Assembly: GCA_964006375.1 (NCBI GenBank)
Contig: OZ023264.1
Coordinates: 176,176,010 to 176,240,009, forward strand
Reading direction: 5' to 3'
DNA length: 64,000 nucleotides
From: Tillus elongatus
Taxonomy: Eukaryota > Arthropoda > Insecta > Coleoptera > Cleridae
The notes under the pieces were generated by a model. It saw only the letters and a program-made list of their open reading frames with translations, was not told where the DNA came from and made no database searches. Made by a program: the position numbers and the translations under genes. Shown piece after piece: positions 14,640 to 25,545 of this stretch (the stretch's first letter is position 1; every line of letters begins with the position of its first letter).

Positions 14640-16460
14640 TCTCTCTTAGACTTAATGAAGTTACTTTCAGAGAAATTTTCAAGCTTACCATGAGGACCAG
14701 TATTCAATGGCGTATTTAAATGTTGACTACATCAAGTGATGCGTGCTACAGACAAATTTTAGTACACCCTCTTAGACTTATTGAAGTTGACGGCACAGGC
14801 AGCTGTCAAGCGTACCTAACAAACCAAAGTAAATATGTCTTGAAGAACAGTCTTGAATTGCCCTAAACCAACACATCTCTATCATTTCAGAGTAATCTTA
14901 GCCATGTGACCAGTTAAACTAAGTATCTTGAAGTGTAGCTTTTATGTTTATGAGATATAAAATAAGAAAACCAAAGAGTTAATTGTCTATTACAACAACA
15001 AGTAGAAGGGGTTGACTTGGTACCTACAGCTGCTACATACTTGGTAAAAATGGGGTGCCACTAGCATTTCAGAGTAATTTTAACCACACAACACTCTAAC
15101 TAACTGTCTTGAGATGTAGCTTTATGTGTTAATGGGTGGAAATAACAAAACTAAAGAGTTGATTGTCTATTACAACTGTCAGCTAAAGAAGCATTTAGGT
15201 AGCCGGAATACCGATATCCTAAATATTTCAAGAGTAATCTTAGTCATACAACACTCTTAACTAACTGTCTTGAGATGTGGCTTTATGTGTCATTGGTTGG
15301 AAAATAAGAGAACTAAAGAGTTGATTGTCTATTACAACTGTCAGCTGAAGGAACATGTTGGGTTATCGGAATACCGATAACGCCAAATGTTCCAACCGAA
15401 GGAGCCCACTTAGAGTCATCTCCAGGGGCTCGGAATACCGATGCCCTAGAAGTGTCGGAAGCAACATTTCAATTAACACCAACAACCGCTAAATACTTGT
15501 TGGACTTTAGTATATTTGGTATTAAATTTGGCTTGTTGGATAACCAATCATTTTTATGAAAAATGCAACAATTTTTATTTCTGCGTAAATACATGTAAAT
15601 TTTGTAGTCTACTATGGACAGTCAAGTCTACCTCTGGACATTTAAGTCAACCCTGGACATAATTATAACGGTGTTTAAATGCAAATAGATTGAATTATTT
15701 TGCTGGGAGTCAGGTATGGACAAGGTGTTATTAATAATAAAAACAGTGGTAAAATATAAAAATATAATATATTTACTCAAGTGTACACTACAGCAAGTTA
15801 ACTAATTTGAAAATTGTCTGTCTTTACAGTAAAATGAGATCTGTCAGTTGGTGTTTGTGACCTTGGAATGTAATCTGGGTGTTATTTCCGTAGGATGACA
15901 TCATCCCAGCATTCGTGTTTGAGCTTGTCTAGAATACAGCTGTTAGAAGTATGACATCATCATCATCATTATACGTGTTTGAGCTTGTTGGCAGCTCTCG
16001 TTTCCGGTTAGTGACCTATACGAACATAACAGTCTATGTACCAACCAACCAATCAACCAACTGTTTTTGAGGTGTAGCCTTTATGTATGTATGTATGTAA
16101 TTTAATTTTCGATAGTGTAAAATAAAATTAAAAAGTGTGATATATGAAAAAATAAGAAAACTAAAGAGTTGATTGTCTATTACAACTGTCAGCTAAAGAA
16201 GCATTTAGGTAGCCGGAATACCGATATTCTAAATATTTCAAGAGTAATCTTAGTCATACAACACTCTTAACTAACTGTCTTGAGATGTGGCTTTATGTGT
16301 CATTGGTTGGAAAATAAGAAAACTAAAGAGTTGATTGCCTATTACAACAGTCAGCTAAAGGAACATTTGGGTTATCGGAATACCGATATGCCAAATGTTC
16401 CAACCGAAGGAGCCCACTTAGAGTCACATCTAGGGGGCCGGAATACCGGCCCCCTAGATG
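14640..16460 (+). repeat. Diverged internal duplications with CGGAATACCG motifs and a cruciform
   Basis: Blocks of about 150-200 bp recur (around 14935, 15115, 15160-15300, 15330-15490, 16140-16300 and 16310-16500). They share AACTAAAGAGTTGATTG, TATTACAACTGTCAGC and CGGAATACCGAT. The last block includes a perfect 12-bp stem (CTAGGGGGCCGG at 16430-16441 with its complement at 16446-16457) around an AATA loop. Mirror copies occupy about 19250-21080. Confidence 0.75.
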
Positions 16461-16708
16461 TGTCGGAAGCAACATCTCAACTAACGCCTACAACCGCTAC
16501 ATACTTGGTGGACTTTGGTGGAACACAGACTGAAAACAACTTGATATCTGGTACATATGTCTGTAAAGATTTCATTCTAAATTTAGCCTGTTGGATATCC
16601 AATCATTTCTATGAAAAGTGCAACCAACCAACTAACCAACCACCCAACCAACCAACCAACGTTGAGGGGCGTAGAGATAGCAAGCTATCTACAAGTGGAC
16701 CCCTCTGA
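16280..16708 (+). CDS. Hypothetical 142-codon ORF (left arm)
   Basis: Not recognised. It overlaps the last internal duplication and the cruciform, and ends with an Asn-Gln-Pro-Thr run derived from CAAC repeats. Related upstream blocks are not open, so this may be chance. It is kept because the mirror copy (19006-19434) is identical at the protein level. It converges on the 128-codon ORF, with 108 bp between the stops. Confidence 0.25.
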   Translation: MRCGFMCHWLENKKTKELIAYYNSQLKEHLGYRNTDMPNVPTEGAHLESHLGGRNTGPLDVSEATSQLTPTTATYLVDFGGTQTENNLISGTYVCKDFILNLACWISNHFYEKCNQPTNQPPNQPTNVEGRRDSKLSTSGPL

Positions 16709-16816
16709 ACCTATGATGTTAATAATGGATTAAGAGAGTGAATTGGTACGTGTTTATATTGAAGGCTTGCATGCTACGTACAAGTGTCTGAATATGTTAA
16801 TGATGAGTTAAGATAT

Positions 16817-17203
16817 TTAATTGACATGTATTAAAGGCTTAGCGGTTTTCACTTGAGTCATCGTCATTCTAAATGTATCAGAACGAAAACCAGGTCCTTT
16901 ACTCTGGTATATCTTACTCAGTAGGTGCCAGACGTCTTCGAAAACAACATTCTTTGCTTTACGAAATGGGAGATGGGCAGCCCCCTTGTCGAAACCTTCC
17001 GAGTTAAAGGTAAACCCCACTCTGTCTTCGGGATCGACATCATGGACTATATGACTCACAATATCTTTAATACGATCTTTGACCCACTTCTCTGGATCGT
17101 TGACATCGTTAGGTATATCTTGTAGTCTAAAGCATACGCTTCGTCTATCAAGTTTAATCTTCTTATTGGAGGTCACTGTATCTTCAAGTATTTGAAATGC
17201 CAT
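16817..17203 (-). CDS. 128-aa ORF resembling the N-terminal region of Polinton-type PolB proteins (left arm)
   Basis: Starts ATG at 17203 (MAFQILEDTV) and stops at 16817. Features are an acidic DVDPEDRVGFTF segment, LPFRKAKNVVFEDVW and a final IYQSKGPGF region. This D-R-V ... PFR ... V-E-x-V-x-x-L pattern recalls the region upstream of protein-primed DNA polymerase B in Polinton/adintovirus-like elements. The polymerase domain itself is absent, so the product, if made, would be an isolated N-terminal domain. The mirror copy differs by one residue (I versus F in NKK-x-KLDRR). Family link is by resemblance from memory and needs a profile search. Confidence 0.45.
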   Translation of the reverse strand: MAFQILEDTVTSNKKIKLDRRSVCFRLQDIPNDVNDPEKWVKDRIKDIVSHIVHDVDPEDRVGFTFNSEGFDKGAAHLPFRKAKNVVFEDVWHLLSKIYQSKGPGFRSDTFRMTMTQVKTAKPLIHVN

Positions 17204-17302
17204 TGTTTCGTGCTACACAACTGACTGTGTTGGTTAAAGGACCGAAGTTTAGCCTCGTGTTTATTAAAGACTAAAGTTTAGCAGGTACTAATTGTTTTCA
17301 CC

Positions 17303-17800
17303 TTCACTGTTGGCTACCGACTGAACCTTAGCTCCTCGTCTTAATATTCGACAAACAACACAGACAACACAACTTATTGTTTTCACCTTCACTGTTGGTT
17401 AACGACTGAACCTTAGTGGACGCTTCTGAGTCAAACAAGAAGAAAACAATTTAAAACACATCTACGATGACCATGAGGCAGCCGACATGGACTTTGAACA
17501 ATTTTTAAAAATAGATGCGGCCAGGTTAGTTGATCAACCACCCAGGTCAGTCTTCACCTTCACTGTTGGCTACCGACTGAACCTTAGCGGAAGCTCCTCG
17601 TCTTAATATTCGACAAACAACACAGACAACACAACTTATTGTTTTCACCTTCACTGTTGGCTACCGACTGAACCTTAGCGGACGCTCCTCGTCTTAATAT
17701 TCGACAAAACAACACAGACAACACAACTTATTGTTTTCACCTTCACTGTTGGTTAACGACTGAACCTTAGTGGACGCTTCACGTCTTAATATTCAACAGA
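17303..17800 (+). repeat. Spacer tandem repeats (~100 bp units)
   Basis: TTCACCTTCACTGTTGGCTA followed by CGACTGAACCTTAG recurs at about 17301, 17383, 17553, 17645 and 17738, alternating with TCTTAATATTCGACAAACAA. This is part of the non-inverted core of the foldback element. Confidence 0.9.
17430..17606 (+). CDS. Possible 58-codon coding remnant in the spacer
   Basis: Open in frame from 17430 (VKQEENNLKHIYDDHEAADM) to TAA at 17604-17606, with no ATG at its start. It reads like real acidic protein sequence rather than low complexity. A second copy at 18161 has a stop after DFE and a third at about 18358 is cut short. It may be a leftover of a larger gene. No homology recognised. Confidence 0.25.
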   Translation, partial: VKQEENNLKHIYDDHEAADMDFEQFLKIDAARLVDQPPRSVFTFTVGYRLNLSGSSSS

Positions 17801-17829
17801 CAACAACGACAGCTGTCATACAGCCGTCT

Positions 17830-18090
17830 GACATGACAGACAGCTGTCATACAGCTGTCATACAGCTGTCATACAGCTGTCTAACACAGCTGTCTAACAC
17901 AGCTGTCTAACACAGCTGTCTAACACAGCTGTCTAACACAGCTGTCTAATACAGCTGTCTAACACAGCTGTTTAACACAGCTGTCTAACACAGCTGTCTA
18001 ACACAGCTGTCTAACACAGCTGTCTAATACAGCTGTCTAACACAGCTGTTTAACACAGCTGTCTAACACAGCTGTCTAATAGGGCAGACA
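17830..18090 (+). repeat. 13-bp minisatellite (ACAGCTGTCTAAC)n
   Basis: About 20 units of ACAGCTGTCTAAC, preceded by 11-bp variants (ACAGCTGTCAT). Every unit holds the CAGCTG palindrome (an E-box). It sits at the geometric centre of the foldback element. Confidence 0.95.
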
Positions 18091-18510
18091 TATGTCTGAC
18101 ACATGTCTAGCAGATGTGTAACAGTCACTCTTTTGCGGAACATAAGCTGAATGTTTTTAAGTCAAACAAGAAGAAAACAATTTAAAACACATCTACGATG
18201 ACCATGAGGCAGCCTACATGGACTTTGAATAATTTTTAAAAATAGATGCGGCCAGGTTAGTTGATTAACCTGTCTAATAGGGCAGACATATGTCTAACAC
18301 ATGTCTAGCAAATGTGTAACAGTCACTCTTTTGCGGAACACAAGCTGAATGTTTTTAAGTCAAACAAGAAGAAAACAATTTAAAACACATCTACGATGAC
18401 CATGCAGTGAAGGTGAAAACAATTAGTACCTGCTAAACTTTAGTCTTTAATAAACACGAGGCTAAACTTCGGTCCTTTAACCAACACAGTCAGTTGTGTA
18501 GCACGAAACA

Positions 18511-18897
18511 ATGGCATTCCAAATACTTGAAGATACAGTGACCTCCAATAAGAAGTTTAAACTTGATAGACGAAGCGTATGCTTTAGACTACAAGATATA
18601 CCTAACGATGTCAACGATCCAGAGAAGTGGGTCAAAGATCGTATTAAAGATATTGTGAGTCATATAGTCCATGATGTCGATCCCGAAGACAGAGTGGGGT
18701 TTACCTTTAACTCGGAAGGTTTCGACAAGGGGGCTGCCCATCTCCCATTTCGTAAAGCAAAGAATGTTGTTTTCGAAGACGTCTGGCACCTACTGAGTAA
18801 GATATACCAGAGTAAAGGACCTGGTTTTCGTTCTGATACATTTAGAATGACGATGACTCAAGTGAAAACCGCTAAGCCTTTAATACATGTCAATTAA
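18511..18897 (+). CDS. 128-aa ORF resembling the N-terminal region of Polinton-type PolB proteins (right arm)
   Basis: Mirror copy of 16817-17203, transcribed away from the spacer toward the right end, so the two copies diverge. It begins 110 bp inside the arm. One amino-acid difference (F for I) separates the two. Preservation of the frame in both arms suggests recent origin or gene conversion. Confidence 0.45.
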   Translation: MAFQILEDTVTSNKKFKLDRRSVCFRLQDIPNDVNDPEKWVKDRIKDIVSHIVHDVDPEDRVGFTFNSEGFDKGAAHLPFRKAKNVVFEDVWHLLSKIYQSKGPGFRSDTFRMTMTQVKTAKPLIHVN

Positions 18898-19005
18898 ATA
18901 TCTTAACTCATCATTAACATATTCAGACACTTGTACGTAGCATGCAAGCCTTCAATATAAACACGTACCAATTCACTCTCTTAATCCATTATTAACATCA
19001 TAGGT

Positions 19006-19434
19006 TCAGAGGGGTCCACTTGTAGATAGCTTGCTATCTCTACGCCCCTCAACGTTGGTTGGTTGGTTGGGTGGTTGGTTAGTTGGTTGGTTGCACTTTT
19101 CATAGAAATGATTGGATATCCAACAGGCTAAATTTAGAATGAAATCTTTACAGACATATGTACCAGATATCAAGTTGTTTTCAGTCTGTGTTCCACCAAA
19201 GTCCACCAAGTATGTAGCGGTTGTAGGCGTTAGTTGAGATGTTGCTTCCGACACATCTAGGGGGCCGGTATTCCGGCCCCCTAGATGTGACTCTAAGTGG
19301 GCTCCTTCGGTTGGAACATTTGGCATATCGGTATTCCGATAACCCAAATGTTCCTTTAGCTGACTGTTGTAATAGGCAATCAACTCTTTAGTTTTCTTAT
19401 TTTCCAACCAATGACACATAAAGCCACATCTCAA
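19006..19434 (-). CDS. Hypothetical 142-codon ORF (right arm)
   Basis: Identical in translation to 16280-16708 and with the same doubts; no recognised domain. Confidence 0.25.
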   Translation of the reverse strand: MRCGFMCHWLENKKTKELIAYYNSQLKEHLGYRNTDMPNVPTEGAHLESHLGGRNTGPLDVSEATSQLTPTTATYLVDFGGTQTENNLISGTYVCKDFILNLACWISNHFYEKCNQPTNQPPNQPTNVEGRRDSKLSTSGPL

Positions 19435-21204
19435 GACAGTTAGTTAAGAGTGTTGTATGACTAAGATTACTCTTGAAATATTTAGAATATCGGTATTCCG
19501 GCTACCTAAATGCTTCTTTAGCTGACAGTTGTAATAGACAATCAACTCTTTAGTTTTCTTATTTTTTCATATATCACACTTTTTAATTTTATTTTACACT
19601 ATCGAAAATTAAATTACATACATACATACATAAAGGCTACACCTCAAAAACAGTTGGTTGATTGGTTGGTTGGTACATAGACTGTTATGTTCGTATACAA
19701 GCTCAAACACGTATAATGATGATGATGATGTCATACTTCTAACAGCTGTATTCTAGACAAGCTCAAACACGAATGCTGGGATGATGTCATCCTACGGAAA
19801 TAACACCCAGATTACATTCCAAGGTCACAAACACCAACTGACAGATCTCATTTTACTGTAAAGACAGACAATTTTCAAATTAGTTAACTTGCTGTAGTGT
19901 ACACTTGAGTAAATATATTATATTTTTATATTTTACCACTGTTTTTATTATTAATAACACCTTGTCCATACCTGACTCCCAGCAAAATAATTCAATCTAT
20001 TTGCATTTAAACACCGTTATAATTATGTCCAGGGTTGACTTAAATGTCCAGAGGTAGACTTGACTGTCCATAGTAGACTACAAAATTTACATGTATTTAC
20101 GCAGAAATAAAAATTGTTGCATTTTTCATAAAAATGATTGGTTATCCAACAAGCCAAATTTAATACCAAATATACTAAAGTCCAACAAGTATTTAGCGGT
20201 TGTTGGTATTAATTGAAATGTTGCTTCCGACACTTCTAGGGCATCGGTATTCCGAGCCCCTGGAGATGACTCTAAGTGGGCTCCTTCGGTTGGAACATTT
20301 GGCGTTATCGGTATTCCGATAACCCAACATGTTCCTTCAGCTGACAGTTGTAATAGACAATCAACTCTTTAGTTTTCTTATTTTCCAACCAATGACACAT
20401 AAAGCCACATCTCAAGACAGTTAGTTAAGAGTGTTGTATGACTAAGATTACTCTTGAAATATTTAGGATATCGGTATTCCGGCTACCTAAATGCTTCTTT
20501 AGCTGACAGTTGTAATAGACAATCAACTCTTTAGTTTTGTTATTTCCACCCATTAACACATAAAGCTACATCTCAAGACAGTTAGTTAGAGTGTTGTGTG
20601 GTTAAAATTACTCTGAAATGCTAGTGGCACCCCATTTTTACCAAGTATGTAGCAGCTGTAGGTACCAAGTCAACCCCTTCTACTTGTTGTTGTAATAGAC
20701 AATTAACTCTTTGGTTTTCTTATTTTATATCTCATAAACATAAAAGCTACACTTCAAGATACTTAGTTTAACTGGTCACATGGCTAAGATTACTCTGAAA
20801 TGATAGAGATGTGTTGGTTTAGGGCAATTCAAGACTGTTCTTCAAGACATATTTACTTTGGTTTGTTAGGTACGCTTGACAGCTGCCTGTGCCGTCAACT
20901 TCAATAAGTCTAAGAGGGTGTACTAAAATTTGTCTGTAGCACGCATCACTTGATGTAGTCAACATTTAAATACGCCATTGAATACTGGTCCTCATGGTAA
21001 GCTTGAAAATTTCTCTGAAAGTAACTTCATTAAGTCTAAGAGAGAGTGTGTTGTTTTTAGATGTTAACACAACTTGTTTTGATTTCCTTAAAAACTATAT
21101 TTCTTTCTTCTGTTCAACAAGACGATTATTTTGAGGTGTCACACATGTATGTAGCTCTAAGAATAGCTATACCGGAAGTGTCTACCGGAAGTAACATTTT
21201 TATT

Positions 21205-22139
21205 GGATATGTTAATAGAGTTTGACTTGCTGAACACCGTGCATGTGTTGGTTCTATCGTACATCTCGCCGATCTTCCGAGATAAGGGTTTGAAGTTTTT
21301 TATCTCAGTTTCTTGTAGACCTTGTTACGAAACATACATTTTTGAAGTCGGTTCCTTTCTATCACTTTCCGTTGAAAAGATATAACGATTTAAAGTTTAG
21401 ACCGGAAGTGGCCATTTTATTGTATATTCCAATTTGATTTGGCCTCCTTAACACCGTGCATGTGTTGGTTCTATCGTACATCTCACGGATCTTCCGCGAT
21501 AAGGGTTTAAAGTTTTTTATCTCAGTTTCTTGTAGAGCTTGTTATGAAACGATATATTTTTGAAGTCGGTTCATTTCTATCACTTTCCGTTGAAAAGATA
21601 TAACGATTTAAAGTTTAGACCGGAAGTGGCCATTTTATTGTATATTCCAATTTGATTTGGCCTCCTTAACACCGTGCATGTGTTGGTTCTATCGTACATC
21701 TCACGGATCTTCCGCGATAAGGGTTTAAAGTTTTTTATCTCAGTTTCTTGTAGAGCTTGTTATGAAACGATATATTTTTGAAGTCGGTTCATTTCTATCA
21801 CTTGTCGTTGAAAAGATATAACGATTTAAAGTTTAGACCGGAAGTGGCCATTTTATTGTATATTCCACTTTGATTTGGCCTCCTTAACACCGTGCATGTG
21901 TTGGTTCTATCGTACATCTCACGGATCTTCCGCGATAAGGGTTTAAAGTTTTTTATCTCATTTTCTTGTAGACCTTGTTACGAAACATACATTTTTGAAG
22001 TCAGTTCCTTTCTATCACTTGTCCTTCAAAAGATATAACGATTTAAAGTTTAGACCGGAAGTGGCCATTTTATTGTATATTCCAATTTGATTTGGCCTCC
22101 TTAACACCGTGCATGTATTGGTTCCATCGTACATCTCAC
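21205..22139 (-). repeat. 217-bp tandem repeats (right arm)
   Basis: Mirror image of 13546-14480 with the same unit number. Confidence 0.93.
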
Positions 22140-22624
22140 GGTTGAACCTGTTGTCTATTTTGTTTCTGAACTTCCTTCTTTTGTTTTGCCAGCGACCTCT
22201 GTGTGTTATTTTTAGAACCTACCCATATAACAATTGTGACGTTCTAGTCTGTCTAATATTAAACATATTAATTATTATGTCTTATGTCTACACTCTCATT
22301 TGTCGGCTCTAAAGGTTGGGGTGACGTAACTTTAAATAATGGAGTCTTCAACCATCTTCATCAGCGCACCATCTTTAAGAACGAAAGCCGCCATTTTATA
22401 ATGTCAGGGATGTCAGCTTAATGTATCACAGGTTAGACCGCCATCTTTCATTCCGCCATTTTCCGCCATTTTGGTTCCTCCGTTTTGGTTCCGCCTCTAA
22501 TATTAATTATTATTTTGTAAATCATCCATTTGTCTAATAATAAACTTTAATTATGTTACATGTATGGTTTGTTTGTAATTAAAAGTCGTATATATATATA
22601 CTAGCCTAAAACAATAAATTAACA

Positions 22625-22697
22625 AGCGTCTGCTTAGCCTAATGGGTAGCATCGTTGCCTCCCATCTGAGTGCCCGGGGTTCGAAACTCACCTGCTC
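22625..22697 (+). tRNA. tRNA-Gly(CCC)-like sequence, degenerate (right arm)
   Basis: Mirror copy of 12985-13057 with the same A and B boxes and the same imperfect stems. Confidence 0.45.
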
Positions 22698-22856
22698 CAA
22701 ATGGTTTTTTTCAAAATATAATAATTTAAAGTAATAGGTTAGACACTTTGGAATGTTTGCATGTGACTGTCTGGCCCAAGTCGTGTGACGTCACTGTCAA
22801 AGTTTCCTAGACAGGTCAATAGAATGCAGAATAACACGGATGTGACTGTCTGGCCC

Positions 22857-23075
22857 AGGGCGTGGCTGGGCGCCGGCGCCGGGGCTGGCGCCGGGGCCGG
22901 GGCAGGCGCCGGGGCAGGCGCCGGGCGTGGCGCCAGGGCCGGGGCGTGGCTAGGCGCCGGCGCCGGGGCTGGCGCCGGGGCAGGCGCCAGGGCGTGGCTA
23001 GGCGCCGGCGCCGGGGCGTGGCGCCAGGGCGTGGCGCCGGCGCCAGGGTAGGCGCCAGGGCGTGGCGCCGGCGCC
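22857..23075. repeat. GGCGCC-rich GC block (right arm)
   Basis: Mirror of 12629-12826, longer by about 20 bp, showing unit-number change after the arms were formed. Confidence 0.95.
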
Positions 23076-23136
23076 AGTGACGTCACTTCCTGTGACGTCA
23101 CTGTCTGCCCAAAGCGACGCATTACCTACTGCCAGC

Positions 23137-24905
23137 CAGCAAAAAGGGTGTGTCAAAGAATCTATGGGATGCAGAGAACGGCCAATAATTGATTAGGTTG
23201 CAATGGCCGAAGAAATCCCTTCGCTACCTACGTGGATTACAAAAAGACATTTGATTCAGTTCCACACGAATGGCTTATAAGTGTGCTGAAGATCTATAAG
23301 ATCGATACTTACATCCCGAGGTTCCTTGAGCACACAATTTTTACCTGAAGAACAAAGATTTGGTTACGGGTAGAAACGGGTGATAACATCGTAACCAGCA
23401 CGATACCAGCTAGAAGAGGCATATTTCAAGGCCAATTGTGGTTCTGCCTCGAATTGAATCCACTATCAAACCGCCTGAACTACACCAGATATGGCTTTTG
23501 TATAAAAAGCAATGACAAGGAGCAAATAAGGCTAAATCATCTGCTGAATATGGATGATCTTCAGCTGATGGCCTCCACAAAAAACCACCTGAAACAGCTC
23601 CTTAAAATCGCGGAAGAGTTTCCCAGAGATATTGGCATGCAGTTTGAGCTTGACAAATGTCGCACCTCGTGTGTAGTCAGAGGGAAAATACAACCAGGTG
23701 TATATGAAATGCAGAACGGCATTGATAGATGGAAAAGGGTGTTATAAATATCTGGGAATACAGCAAGAACCTGACTAAAGCTCTGAATACATATGCATGT
23801 TCTGCACTTAGCTACTCATTTATTTGTGAACTGGAGTAAAACGGACATCGAAAATCTACGACGGAAGGTGCAAACACTCCTTACAAAATCCAAGAAACAT
23901 CACACCCCTAGTGCGATCGAGAGAGTAACCCTACATAGACACCAAGGTCGAAGAGGTGTGTTGGATATTGGTAAACAGTTAGACCAGCAGATATTGAATC
24001 CATGTACATATTTTCATCAGCCAGCTGTTACGTCTAAACTACACCGTGCCATATATGAGGCAGATGATTCAACACCGCTACAATTAAAATAAAGAGAAAT
24101 ACAAAGTCACCATCGAACTGATCAGATCAAGCTGCAATCTTGAATGAAGAAGCCACTCCATGGGCGACATCTGAATGAGACCTTCTAGGCACATGTCGAC
24201 AAACTGGCGTCGAACTACTGGTTGGTGTTCGGTCAGATGTTCCCAGAGATAGGGGGGGTTTGATGGCGATAAAAGATCAGGTCATTCCAACAAGAAACTA
24301 CCTGAAGTATATAGTTGGAGATAGATTTGGGTGTCATTCATCAGAGACTATCCAGCAGAGACTATCCAGCACGCCACCAGAGGATGTCAGACGTGTGCTG
24401 CAACAGAGTATAAGCAAAGGCACGACGCAGTTGTGAAAATACTTCATCAACAACTGGCTCTGAAACTGATTGCTTTAAATCTTAGTAAGTTGCCCTATTA
24501 TATATATATACACTCCTAAGCCTGTTCTAGAGAATTCAGGATACCGGTTGTACTGGGACCGGACCGTGCTTACAGACCAACGAGTTACCCACAACAGGTC
24601 AGATATAATAAGAGTGGATAAGTTCTGCAACCAAGTGACACTGATTGATGTGGCCATTCCGAGTACTAATAATGTGGAGATAAAGTAAAACGAGAAATCA
24701 TTAAGTACAGAGACCTCGAGCTGCAAGTAAAGAGATAGTGGAGGGTAGATAGTATCCGAGCGATTCCAATAATCATGTCGTCAACTGGTGTGGTTCCTAA
24801 AAAGCTTCTAGAGAATAGTAAGAGACTGGGACTTTAAGAGCATAAGGTTGTGCAGAAGGTGGTAATACTTGCAACTGCCCACACCGTGCAGAAATTTCTG
24901 GGAAA
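23137..24905 (+). pseudogene. 3' part of the decayed R4/Dong-like LINE
   Basis: Continues the LINE interrupted at 12571. Segments with frameshifts and stops: QQKGCVKESMGC; a DYKKTFDSVPHEWL equivalent at ~23235; FCLELNPLSNRLN; LNMDDLQLMASTKNHLKQLL (catalytic Y-x-DD reduced to NMDD); a TIQHATRGCQTCA knuckle; VTLIDVAIPSTNNVE from the endonuclease region; and a C-terminal KKLLENSKRLGL then VILATAHTVQKFLG. The order matches the intact copy at 7596-9878. It ends about 24905, where a mariner remnant begins. Confidence 0.8.
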
Positions 24906-25545
24906 TTAGGATGTGCGGCGTTGTTTTGTAAAAAACGTCAAATATCTTTGGCCATTTAACGTAGGGCGCAGTTCCACTGGTCCCAGAAGTGTTCCGTTAA
25001 AAATACCGCGCCAGAGATTTATCCTAAATTGATTCTGGGACCGATCCTCTCTGAACTCATGTGGATCTTCAATTTTCCAACTATGTAAGTTATGATGGTT
25101 CATGTAACAAATCATTTGTACATGCTTACTTGCCACTCCATAAAATTTTATCGAAGAAATTTGGATCTTGTATGATTTTTCTTAACATAATTTCGCAAAA
25201 TCGCTTGCTTCTTGCATAATCACGCAGTTCAAAGATTTGGACCGTCTGAGTACCCATACATTTTAAAATTCTATGATTAGTAGACGTTGAGACACCGGTT
25301 CGTCTCTGTACTTTCCGCATCGAGGTACCAGGTTCTTTGATAACAGCATCCAGGACAGCATCCTCATCTGCAGTTCCCTGTCGTCCAGTTCGATCAACAC
25401 GATCGATGCCAGGCATTCTAACAGCGCTGTTATCGAAGGACCTAGTACATCGACGCGGAAAGTACAGACAGGATCTGGTGTCGCAACGTCTCCTACTCAC
25501 AGAATTTAAAAAATGTATGGGTACCATATTCAGACGGTCCAAATT
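24906..25545 (-). pseudogene. Decayed mariner-type transposase
   Basis: Two overlapping minus frames. The first (25542-25126) has a DNA-binding-like stretch (GTSMRKVQRRTGVSTSTNHR) and ends FDKILWSGK, where the first catalytic block LWSDE is expected; the aspartate is replaced. The second (25136-24906) reads ENPHWF-like remnants, then GIFNGTLLGPVEL and LNGQRYLTFF, parallel to CAIIGGHIIGPYF and ARYLTLL of the 57-kb mariner. The last third is missing, so the copy is inactive. Confidence 0.65.

Larger units (their letters stand above)
12578..17317 (+). repeat. Left inverted arm of the foldback element
   Basis: Pairs with 18401-23130 in inverted orientation; position sums of matching points are 35685-35714 along the arm. 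The match ends at TTTTCACCTTCACTG near 17317. Confidence 0.93.
12578..23130. mobile_element. Polinton/Maverick-like foldback element, 10,553 bp
   Basis: The ends are AGTAGGTAATGCG and its complement CGCATTACCTACT, directly flanked by GCCAGC at 12572-12577 and again at 23131-23136. A 6-bp target duplication and 5'-AG termini are the diagnostic features of Polinton/Maverick elements. Unlike typical Polintons (15-20 kb, inverted repeats of hundreds of bp), about 4.7 kb at each side is inverted repeat and only ~1.1 kb is unique. The arms differ by a 29-bp indel (near 15985-16015), length changes in the GC-rich block and rare substitutions. The only PolB-like coding trace is a 128-codon ORF in each arm; integrase, ATPase, protease and capsid genes are not visible. 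The flanks form one collinear LINE, which shows a genuine insertion rather than a sequencing hairpin. Other foldback elements would be the alternative. Confidence 0.7.
18401..23130 (-). repeat. Right inverted arm of the foldback element
   Basis: Inverted copy of 12578-17317, beginning just after CATCTACGATGACCATG with CAGTGAAGGTGAAAAC. It lacks a 29-bp segment present in the left arm and has a slightly longer GC-rich block. Confidence 0.93.

Noticed and set aside
12578..23130. Possible assembly hairpin (palindromic read artefact)
   Set aside because: Arms differ by indels, the core is asymmetric, the ends carry a 6-bp duplication, and the flanks form one collinear LINE.
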